The notes below the pieces were generated by a model, which saw only the letters and a program-made list of their open reading frames with translations, searched no databases and was not told where the DNA came from. Both the position numbers and the translations under genes were made by a program. This document shows positions 13,538 to 20,784 of a DNA stretch of 23,686 nucleotides, one piece after another (positions within the stretch are counted from its first letter, which is position 1; the number at the start of each line of letters is the position of its first letter). The DNA lies in the NCBI GenBank assembly GCA_964443025.1, contig CAYUEL010000012.1:1-23686 (forward strand). Reading direction: 5' to 3'. Source of the DNA: JAJFKJ01 sp964443025 (GTDB lineage Bacteria > Pseudomonadota > Gammaproteobacteria > JABCZS01).

Positions 13538-16384
13538 CTAACGTTCGCGGCTCTGATTGTCGGGCACAAGCATCTTCTTTAAAAACTCACCGGTAAATGA
13601 GCCTTTGGTTTTAGCAACTTCTTCAGGTGTTCCTTCGGCAATGATATGGCCGCCTTTGTAACCGCCTTCGGGACCGAGATCAACCACCCAATCGGCGGTT
13701 TTAATAATATCGAGATTATGCTCAATGACAACAATAGTATTACCATGTTCGCGTAACGTTTGAAGTACTTTTAATAACATCGCGACATCATTGAAATGCA
13801 AACCTGTTGTGGGTTCATCAAGAATGTATAACGTATTTCCCGTATCGCGTTTGGATAATTCTTTGGCTAATTTTACACGTTGTGCTTCGCCGCCAGATAA
13901 TGTTGTGGCGTTTTGTCCCAAGGTGATATACGACAAACCTACTTGTTCTAATGTAACTAATTTACGTGAAATAGATGGAATGGCATCAAAAAACTTCACG
14001 GCTTCTTCAACCGTCATGTTTAATACATCCAATATCGATTTATCTTTGTATTTAATTTCTAATGTTTCACGATTGTAACGTTTACCTTTGCAAACATCGC
14101 AAGGTACATAAATATCGGGTAAAAAATGCATTTCAACGCGTAATACGCCGTCACCTTGACAGGCTTCGCAACGTCCGCCTTTCACATTGAAACTAAAGCG
14201 CCCGATTTTGTAACCACGTGAACGTGCTTCTTGCGTGCCTGCAAATAAATCACGAATTAAATTAAATACGCCTGTGTAAGTAGCGGGATTAGAACGAGGT
14301 GTTCGGCCAATAGGCGATTGATCAATATCCACCACTTTATCTAATTGTCCCAACCCTTTAATACTTTTATAAGGTGCAATTGACAATGTGGTTGCGCGAT
14401 TGAGTTGTGTAGCCGCCAATGGATACAATGTTTCATTTACCAATGTGGATTTACCCGAGCCGGAAACACCGGTGATACAGGTCATTAATCCTAAAGGAAT
14501 GTTTAATGTGACATCTTGCAAGTTGTGGCCACTTGCACCGGTTAATGTGAGAACACGTTGTTTATCGTATTTCATACGGTTTTTCGGAATAGGAATAGAT
14601 TTCCGACCTGACAAATAATCACCTGTAAGTGATTTTTTATTGTCGATGATTTGTTGCGGTGTTCCATAGGCAACAACGAAGCCACCATGAACGCCTGCGC
14701 CTGGACCAATATCTAAAATGAAATCCGCGCTTAGCATGGTATCTTCATCGTGTTCAACGACAATCACGGTGTTGCCTAATTTTTTGAGGTCTTGTAATGT
14801 TTTTAACAACCGTGTGTTATCACGTTGATGCAATCCAATGGTAGGTTCGTCTAATACATACATGACGCCCACCAATCCTGAACCAATCTGACTGGCCAAT
14901 CGGATACGTTGCGCTTCACCACCGGATAATGTTTCGGCACTACGATCCAACGTTAAATATTCTAATCCGACATTTTCTAAGAACGTTAATCGTGCAATGA
15001 TTTCATGTAATATTTTTTCAGCAATTTGACCACGGCTTCCGGGTAAGTTTAATGCTTTAAAAAATCTGACCGTTTCATCAATGGGTAAATTTGTTATTGA
15101 AGGTAAGTTCTTTCCACCCATGAATACAAATCGTGCTGTTTCGCATAAACGAGAACCTCCGCATTCTTTGCAATTTTGAGAGTTTAAGTATTTTGAAAGT
15201 TCGGTGCGAATGTACTCAGAATCCGTTTCTTTATAACGGCGTTGCATGTTGTTGATAATACCTTCAAACGGATGTTTACGTTTAAATTTTTGACCTTGAT
15301 CATTCATGTATTCAAAGACAATGTCTTCTTCGTCTGATCCATATAAAATAATATCTTGAATGGATTTGTCGAGATTATCAAAAGGTTCATCTACGGAAAA
15401 TTTATAATGTTTCGCGAGGCACAATAACAATTGATGGTAATAACTGTGACGTTTATCCCAACCATTAATAGCGCCTTGACTTAAACTCAATGCCGTATCG
15501 TTCATTACCTTACTTTCATCGAAATAATTTTCAACACCTAATCCTTCGCAAGTAGGGCATGCGCCCACAGGATTATTGAATGAAAACAAACGAGGTTCTA
15601 ATTCAGTCACACTGTAACCACAATGAGGACATGCATATTTCGATGAAAACACGAGCTCAGGTTTTTCTTCATCAATGTAAGCAACGCGTGCAATACCATC
15701 GGTAAGATTCAATGCTGTTTCAAATGATTCAGCCAAACGTTGTTGCATATCATCACGAACTTTAAAGCGATCGATAACCACTTCAATAGTATGTTTTTGA
15801 CGTAAGTTTAATTTCGGTGCATTATCGAGTTCAAAAACTTCACCGTTAATGCGTGCACGAATGAATCCTTGCTGTTTCAATTCACCGAGTAATTGCACAT
15901 GTTCACCTTTGCGATTCATCACAACAGGTGCGAGTAACATAATCTTGCTATCTTTCGGTAGATTTAATACTTGATCCACCATCTCCGTGATCGTTTGTGC
16001 ACTCAATGTGTCGCCGTGCCGTGGACATTCAGGCCGACCGGCTCGTGCAAACAATAACCGTAGGTAATCGTAAATTTCCGTGACCGTGCCAACAGTGGAA
16101 CGCGGGTTATGCGACGTGGACTTTTGCTCAATAGAAATGGCAGGCGATAAACCCTCAATATGGTCGACATCAGGTTTTTCCATCATCGATAGGAATTGGC
16201 GGGCATAAGCGGATAATGATTCTACGTAACGTCGTTGACCCTCGGCATAAAGGGTATCAAAGGCCAGGGACGATTTACCCGAGCCTGATGGGCCGGTAAT
16301 GACAATCAGCTTCTCGCGAGGTAGGGTAATATCCAGGTTTTTCAGGTTATGGGTGCGGGCACCCTTAATGACGATTTCTTGCAT
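13538..16384 (-). CDS. uvrA: Excinuclease ABC subunit A
   Basis: UvrA is the ATP-driven damage sensor of nucleotide excision repair; it dimerises, loads UvrB and leaves. The 948-residue product (940 in E. coli) has two ABC modules: first Walker A GPSGSGKS (31-38), second GVSGSGKS (about 640), and two ABC signatures TLSGGEAQR. Zinc-binding cysteine pairs are present (CPHC and CPTC near 250-285; CEAC and CDVC near 740-770). The ATG at 16384 is preferred to a TTG at 16405, because it gives the MQEIVIKGARTHNLKN opening of the family. No CTGT-N8-ACAG SOS box was found between this start and the divergent kinase. Confidence 0.98.
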   Translation of the reverse strand: MQEIVIKGARTHNLKNLDITLPREKLIVITGPSGSGKSSLAFDTLYAEGQRRYVESLSAYARQFLSMMEKPDVDHIEGLSPAISIEQKSTSHNPRSTVGTVTEIYDYLRLLFARAGRPECPRHGDTLSAQTITEMVDQVLNLPKDSKIMLLAPVVMNRKGEHVQLLGELKQQGFIRARINGEVFELDNAPKLNLRQKHTIEVVIDRFKVRDDMQQRLAESFETALNLTDGIARVAYIDEEKPELVFSSKYACPHCGYSVTELEPRLFSFNNPVGACPTCEGLGVENYFDESKVMNDTALSLSQGAINGWDKRHSYYHQLLLCLAKHYKFSVDEPFDNLDKSIQDIILYGSDEEDIVFEYMNDQGQKFKRKHPFEGIINNMQRRYKETDSEYIRTELSKYLNSQNCKECGGSRLCETARFVFMGGKNLPSITNLPIDETVRFFKALNLPGSRGQIAEKILHEIIARLTFLENVGLEYLTLDRSAETLSGGEAQRIRLASQIGSGLVGVMYVLDEPTIGLHQRDNTRLLKTLQDLKKLGNTVIVVEHDEDTMLSADFILDIGPGAGVHGGFVVAYGTPQQIIDNKKSLTGDYLSGRKSIPIPKNRMKYDKQRVLTLTGASGHNLQDVTLNIPLGLMTCITGVSGSGKSTLVNETLYPLAATQLNRATTLSIAPYKSIKGLGQLDKVVDIDQSPIGRTPRSNPATYTGVFNLIRDLFAGTQEARSRGYKIGRFSFNVKGGRCEACQGDGVLRVEMHFLPDIYVPCDVCKGKRYNRETLEIKYKDKSILDVLNMTVEEAVKFFDAIPSISRKLVTLEQVGLSYITLGQNATTLSGGEAQRVKLAKELSKRDTGNTLYILDEPTTGLHFNDVAMLLKVLQTLREHGNTIVVIEHNLDIIKTADWVVDLGPEGGYKGGHIIAEGTPEEVAKTKGSFTGEFLKKMLVPDNQSRER

Positions 16385-16433
16385 AGTGGCGTATTTTACC
16401 GTCAAACCGGTGAAAATGCTATCTTGATGGTGC

Positions 16434-16439
16434 TATAAT
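16434..16439 (+). promoter_or_regulatory. -10 element of kinase 1, possibly leaderless
   Basis: A perfect TATAAT with TGC directly ahead (extended -10 TGnTATAAT) ends nine bases before the kinase 1 ATG. The best -35, TGAAAA at 16411-16416, is weak. A start about seven bases downstream of the hexamer would give a leader of only about three bases, excluding the weak AGG at 16442-16444. Confidence 0.5.
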
Positions 16440-16448
16440 CCAGGTACC

Positions 16449-17702
16449 ATGCGTCTCAGCAACCTTTTTAAATTCTATTTAATCGCCTACCAGAAGGGGG
16501 CGATAAAGACATGTTTAGAAAAAGCCATAGAGGTTTATTTGGCAAATCCGAGAGTGATTCATCACTTTTGGGAGGATGCATCTCAACATACGGAAATTTC
16601 ACAAGAGCTTAAAGAAGAATTTTTAGCAGCGGCTACAGAGAAGTTAATGGTAGACGAAAGCTTGATGGCGCCCTATATGCTAAGAAGATTAGTTCATAGC
16701 ATGAAAAAATACGTTTCCGATAACGCGATACAATATAATGTTGGTCGTGTACTTCTTCATCGATTGAACATGCGTAAGTTAGAAGGTTCTTTTTTGAAAC
16801 CAGAATTCTTAGAATCAGCAGAGGCTTTCGGAAAGGCAATTAAAGGCGATGGTTCAACCGTATCCTTTTATAAAACAAATGAAGGAAAAGATGTTGCACT
16901 TAAAGAGACGTCGGATCCCACGGTTTTTATGATGCTTTTAGAAGAGTTTTATGCGTATCAACTTGCAGCAGGGGAATCGGACAATCTTATTAAAGCCGTT
17001 GGATTATATTATCCCAAAAAAGATACACTTTGTTTAGTCATGGAATGTGCATTCCTTGGGGATTTATTAGGAATCCTTCATAAGAAGAAACGTGGTTTTA
17101 ATGAAAATGAAATCATTAAGGTGGCGCATGAGGCGGCGCAAGGTTTGTATTTTTTACATGAACAAGGTTTGGTGCATCAAGATATTAAACCCGATAATAT
17201 TTTTGTGGATGAAAAAGGAACAATAAAAATTGGAGATTTGGGGTCGGTGAAAAAGGTATCTGATACATCAACGATTCGTCATTCCACTATCTGTTATACG
17301 TCCCTGGAAGTGTTGTTGATCGATAAATGGCATGATAAGAAAACTTATAATAAATACCTTGGGCTCATGGGTAAAACAAAAGCTCAACTTCCGCGTGATA
17401 AAGCCTATGGTTGTACGACGCAATCGGATATGTATGGGTTGATGTTGGCTTTATTCACCCTGCTGAAAAATGTAAGCCCGTTTGGCAGCCAGGGTAAGAA
17501 AGCGGACGATTCAGATCTGCTGTCTCAGCATATGTTGCAAGGCCATATAGCCTTTCAAGATACCCCTAATTCTCCCTGCCTTAAAACACTCCTCGTGCAA
17601 GGGATTCAACATAACCCAGCTTTGCGCCCTAGGGCAACAGAAGTGATCGATGCAACCCAAGGTCCTTATGAAAAACTAGCTCCAGGCTTTAGGCTAATTT
17701 AA
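16449..17702 (+). CDS. Eukaryote-like protein kinase 1 (non-RD, HQD/DLG)
   Basis: This 417-residue protein has an alpha-helical N-terminal region (1-120) of no recognised family and a protein-kinase domain (about 125-405). Visible motifs are a glycine-rich loop GKAIKGDGSTVSF (128-140), VALK with K152, a helix-C glutamate (E165 or E166), HQDIKPDN (243-250) with D245, K247 and N250, DLG (263-265), an APE-like SLE (285-287), helix-F D327 and R393. HQD replaces HRD and DLG replaces DFG, so it is a non-RD kinase, but the lysine and both aspartates needed for catalysis are present. Forty residues separate E287 from D327, against 12 in PKA. No membrane segment is seen. Substrate is unknown; a host-directed effector role is possible but not shown. 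Confidence 0.85.
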   Translation: MRLSNLFKFYLIAYQKGAIKTCLEKAIEVYLANPRVIHHFWEDASQHTEISQELKEEFLAAATEKLMVDESLMAPYMLRRLVHSMKKYVSDNAIQYNVGRVLLHRLNMRKLEGSFLKPEFLESAEAFGKAIKGDGSTVSFYKTNEGKDVALKETSDPTVFMMLLEEFYAYQLAAGESDNLIKAVGLYYPKKDTLCLVMECAFLGDLLGILHKKKRGFNENEIIKVAHEAAQGLYFLHEQGLVHQDIKPDNIFVDEKGTIKIGDLGSVKKVSDTSTIRHSTICYTSLEVLLIDKWHDKKTYNKYLGLMGKTKAQLPRDKAYGCTTQSDMYGLMLALFTLLKNVSPFGSQGKKADDSDLLSQHMLQGHIAFQDTPNSPCLKTLLVQGIQHNPALRPRATEVIDATQGPYEKLAPGFRLI

Positions 17703-17736
17703 GCTAAAACACTAGCTTTCTCACCCCTATTTTAGG

Positions 17737-17742
17737 TATAAT
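17737..17742 (+). promoter_or_regulatory. -10 element of kinase 2
   Basis: A perfect TATAAT lies in the 70-base gap between the two kinase genes, with its predicted start about 24 bases before the ATG at 17773. That leader would include the GAGGTGG ribosome binding site. No clear -35 hexamer is found at 16-18 bases. It suggests the second kinase is transcribed on its own as well as by read-through. Confidence 0.4.
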
Positions 17743-17772
17743 ACTGGCTATAAATGTATTCATGAGGTGGGT

Positions 17773-19128
17773 ATGTCGCGCTATTATGAGCAAATGACAA
17801 AGTTGCTGGGAACTCGAATAGTAGACGTCAATGCGGTAATAACATTGCTGGAACAGCCGTCCTTCTTCGCCGATCTTTTTAAATCCAAGAGTAGGGATGA
17901 GCAAGTAAATATACTCTGGGGACTTTTTTATAAACTTAAAGAAAAAATAAGTGATTCAGAAAGTTTAAAAATAGCTTATCAACGTTTAATTCAAGGCATT
18001 TTTGCTCATTATGCTAATGATACATTATCATTGCAGCGTATTACCGAAGTCCTGGTCTTCGAGCTTCAGAATGATGAATACAGTGAAATGGTTTATTTAG
18101 AATGGATAAAGTTATTGGGATTAAGTGAATCTATCCTTTCAATTCAATATCCGCAAGATCAAGACAAAATTGCAAACGGTGCTTTTTGTGTCGTATATCA
18201 AGGGGAAATACCGTCGGAGCAAGGTAACGTAAAGGGTGCCTTTAAATTACCCTTGGATAAAGATAAAAAACAGCACGAACAGGTAGAAGAACAAAGTCTA
18301 ATTTTTTATGAAGTGGCTGTTTTACAAAAGTTACAAGAATCACCGTATATTATTCGATTAAAAAATATGTTTAAAATTAAGGATGTTCCTGGTGTCTATG
18401 GAAGCATTACAACCTATGCAGCGAAAGGAACATTACATAATGTGCTTTATCCTAACAATAAAGCTCTTTCGACGTTAACACCCGCTGACAAAATAACCGT
18501 AGCATTTCAAGTCGCTTCAGGATTAGAGTATATGCATCAACAGGGATATTTCCATCGCGATGTTAAACCCTCTAACATTGTTTTGAATGAAAATAATCAG
18601 GCTATGCTTATCGATTTTGGTACGGCAATTGCGAAAGGAGTAGAAGATAATAAAAAAGAGGATTGTGTGGCCACCATTGCTTATGCACCATTTGAAGAAT
18701 TATTGAAGCAGCGAAAAGATTTTCAAAAGTATGGGATGAAGGTTGCAGCAGAGTGGTATTCGGATGTTCTGCTTGGTTTTACAGAAAAATCTGATGTTTA
18801 TTCGTTGGGTATGGTCATATGGGAGTTGGCTTCCGCTAAAGGTCATCCTTTTAACGGTTTTCAACTCACCTTACAATCGACTAATAAGCCTAATGAGCCT
18901 AAAAAAACCGAGATTAAGAAAGTTGTTGGCGATGCTATCACCATGCTCATATTTTTATACATGCAACCCAATAATAATCGTCCTGATCCAACACCCCTGG
19001 GGGAACTGCATCCTGCTTTAACAAGTTTGATAACGCGTGCTTGGAGGCTTCGCCCTCAAGAGCGTCCTAGTATGGATGAGATGGTCAAAAAATTGGGCGA
19101 AATGAAAAACGTGAATTGTCAGGTATAA
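17773..19128 (+). CDS. Eukaryote-like Ser/Thr protein kinase 2 (complete catalytic set)
   Basis: This 451-residue protein pairs an N-terminal helical region (1-120, unrecognised) with a full kinase domain (about 130-445). It has a glycine loop ANGAFCVVYQG (134-144), AFK with K158, helix-C E180, HRDVKPSN (261-268) with D263, DFG (281-283), APFEE (305-309), KSDVYSLGMVIWEL (339-352) with helix-F D341, and RPQERPS holding R431. All catalytic residues are present, so it should be active. Between E308 and D341 there are 33 residues, about 20 more than in PKA, an insertion shared with kinase 1. The ATG at 17773 is preferred to GTG at 17767 for its GAGGTGG site. Its stop overlaps the -10 of the next gene. 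Substrate unknown. Confidence 0.9.
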   Translation: MSRYYEQMTKLLGTRIVDVNAVITLLEQPSFFADLFKSKSRDEQVNILWGLFYKLKEKISDSESLKIAYQRLIQGIFAHYANDTLSLQRITEVLVFELQNDEYSEMVYLEWIKLLGLSESILSIQYPQDQDKIANGAFCVVYQGEIPSEQGNVKGAFKLPLDKDKKQHEQVEEQSLIFYEVAVLQKLQESPYIIRLKNMFKIKDVPGVYGSITTYAAKGTLHNVLYPNNKALSTLTPADKITVAFQVASGLEYMHQQGYFHRDVKPSNIVLNENNQAMLIDFGTAIAKGVEDNKKEDCVATIAYAPFEELLKQRKDFQKYGMKVAAEWYSDVLLGFTEKSDVYSLGMVIWELASAKGHPFNGFQLTLQSTNKPNEPKKTEIKKVVGDAITMLIFLYMQPNNNRPDPTPLGELHPALTSLITRAWRLRPQERPSMDEMVKKLGEMKNVNCQV

Positions 19129-19129
19129 T
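19124..19129 (+). promoter_or_regulatory. -10 element of the MFS gene, overlapping the kinase 2 stop
   Basis: A perfect TATAAT spans the kinase 2 TAA stop (19126-19128) and ends seven bases before the ATG at 19137. Transcription would begin at or within a base of the ATG, giving a leaderless mRNA. No Shine-Dalgarno sequence lies ahead of this ATG, which agrees. No clear -35 is seen. Confidence 0.4.
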
Positions 19130-19136
19130 ACCTCCC

Positions 19137-20324
19137 ATGTTGAAATTAGGCTTTACATCCAATGAGCGGCGGGCCGTGGCGGGTATCAGCTCACTCTATT
19201 TTTTACGGATCATTGGGTTGTTTCTTCTTTACCCCGTATTAGCCATCTATGCGGCGGATTTACCCCATGCCACTCCCTTTTTGATTGGTTTAGCGTTAGG
19301 GGTGTATGGCTTGGCGCAGGCTACCCTGCAAATACCTTTCGGTATGCTGTCAGATAGGTTTGGTCGCAAGCCTATCATTGCCATTGGACTTATTATATTC
19401 GCTTTAGGAAGCTTGCTTGCGGCCAGCGCCGAACATATTGGTATATTGGTGGCGGGCCGTTTTTTGCAGGGTGCAGGAGCTATATCAGCTGTTTGTGCGG
19501 CACTGATTGGCGACCTCGTAACACCCGAACATCGTAGTAAAGCGATGGCTTGTATTGGCATTACGATTGGGGCAGCTTTTAGTGTGAGCTTGGTTTTGGG
19601 GCCATTAATAGTTGTTCACATGGGTTTATCTGGGTTGTTCATTTTATTGGCTGGTTTGGCAGGGATGGCGCTGTTGGTGCTGCGTTATGCGATTCCTACA
19701 CCCGCTCAGAGTCCTGGCGAAGCATTGCCATCCCAGTCTTTGCGTATCAACTCCTTACGCCTAGTGACGCAAAACCGGTATATCTGGAGTATTGCCATGA
19801 GCGTCGGAATACTGCATGCCGCGCTAGCAGCTTTATTTATGGTTGTTCCACCACAGATTATTGAACTGACCGGGCGACCATTGGTGGAACATGTCATGTA
19901 TTATCTGGCAGGTATTGTATTGACGTTCATCATTGTATTTCCGTTGCTGGGATGGGTTGAGCGACGCCAATGGCATCAACAAGGCATTTTAATTGCTATT
20001 GCTAGTTTAGGAGTTGCGGCATTGTTGTTATGGCAATCACAGGGAAGTTTGGTGATCTTTTTTACAGGATTGGCTTTGTTTTTCCTAGGGTTCAATTTTC
20101 TTGAAGCCAGTTTACCAGCTCTTATGACCCGTGTCGCGCCTGCACAATCTCGAGGTGCGGCTATGGGCTTTTACAGCACCTGTCAATTTTTAGGGATTTT
20201 TTTGGGTGGTATTATGGGCGGAATCGTTTTAAACTACTTTACACCCACAACACTGTATTTCATATGGGTATGGGTTATAGTGTTATGGTTAATACAACTA
20301 AAATTGATTAGAAAAGGAGGATAA
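19137..20324 (+). CDS. MFS transporter, YajR/PA4233-like
   Basis: A 395-residue inner-membrane protein with about twelve hydrophobic segments and the major-facilitator motif A, GMLSDRFGRKPI, in the loop after segment 2 (about 71-82). RFLQGAGA in segment 4 (about 107-114) recalls the drug:proton antiporter motif B, and the second half carries the weaker repeat MGFYSTCQFLG. Substrate cannot be read from sequence. An MFS gene in this place beside uvrA and ssb is common in gammaproteobacteria, which supports a conserved gene rather than cargo. The ATG at 19137 is preferred to an in-frame TTG at 19116 inside kinase 2. One base separates its stop from ssb. Confidence 0.85.
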   Translation: MLKLGFTSNERRAVAGISSLYFLRIIGLFLLYPVLAIYAADLPHATPFLIGLALGVYGLAQATLQIPFGMLSDRFGRKPIIAIGLIIFALGSLLAASAEHIGILVAGRFLQGAGAISAVCAALIGDLVTPEHRSKAMACIGITIGAAFSVSLVLGPLIVVHMGLSGLFILLAGLAGMALLVLRYAIPTPAQSPGEALPSQSLRINSLRLVTQNRYIWSIAMSVGILHAALAALFMVVPPQIIELTGRPLVEHVMYYLAGIVLTFIIVFPLLGWVERRQWHQQGILIAIASLGVAALLLWQSQGSLVIFFTGLALFFLGFNFLEASLPALMTRVAPAQSRGAAMGFYSTCQFLGIFLGGIMGGIVLNYFTPTTLYFIWVWVIVLWLIQLKLIRKGG

Positions 20325-20325
20325 G

Positions 20326-20784
20326 ATGGCAAGTCGTGGAATTAATAAAGTTATTATCGTCGGAAATTTAGGGGCCGATCCCGATGTGCGTTACATGCCC
20401 AGTGGTGGTGCAGTAACGAACATCAGTGTTGCTACGAGTGAAACGTGGAAAGATAAAGATACGGGACAACAACAAGAACGTACCGAATGGCATAAGATTG
20501 CTTTTTTTAATCGCTTGGCGGAAATAGCGGGCGAATATTTACGCAAAGGTTCAAAAGTGTATGTTGAAGGCAGCTTGCGTACACGTAAGTGGCAAGATAA
20601 AACTGGCCAAGATCGTTATACGACAGAAATTATTGCTAACGCGATGCAAATGTTGGATGGTCGTGGTAGTGGTGCTGGTGCGCCAATGGGTCAAACCGAT
20701 TCAGCGCCACAATCATCTTCATTCGCGCCTCACGAAAGCATGGAAGAAACCAATAATAACTTTGACGATGATATTCCATTTTAA
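20326..20784 (+). CDS. ssb: Single-stranded DNA-binding protein
   Basis: SSB coats single-stranded DNA and recruits replication and repair enzymes through its C-terminal tip. The 152-residue product has the OB fold (residues 1-112) opening MASRGINKVIIVGNLGADPD, with the aromatic residues W41, W54 and the TEWHKIAFFNRLAE segment typical of DNA contact. A glycine/serine-rich linker follows, then the acidic tip FDDDIPF that binds partner proteins. A perfect AAGGAGG lies five bases before the ATG at 20326. Its stop shares a base with the next start (TAATG), an unusual coupling of ssb to a transporter. Confidence 0.97.
   Translation: MASRGINKVIIVGNLGADPDVRYMPSGGAVTNISVATSETWKDKDTGQQQERTEWHKIAFFNRLAEIAGEYLRKGSKVYVEGSLRTRKWQDKTGQDRYTTEIIANAMQMLDGRGSGAGAPMGQTDSAPQSSSFAPHESMEETNNNFDDDIPF

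Noticed and set aside
13271..13582. Plus-strand 103-codon reading frame over the rplQ end and the repeat, reading REGCHPREG and DSRLRGNDE
   Set aside because: It runs in another frame of rplQ and then through the palindromic repeat. This peptide pattern is the well-known false product of such repeats.
16385..16405. TTG start for uvrA at 16405
   Set aside because: It adds seven residues outside the family N-terminus and has no ribosome binding site; the ATG at 16384 aligns with known UvrA starts.
17701..17718. AAGCTA/TAGCTT hairpin after kinase 1 as a terminator
   Set aside because: The stem is only six AT-rich pairs and the following TCTCACCCC is not a T run.
18743..19021. 92-codon plus-strand reading frame inside kinase 2
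   Set aside because: It is an out-of-frame shadow of the kinase domain with no recognisable product.
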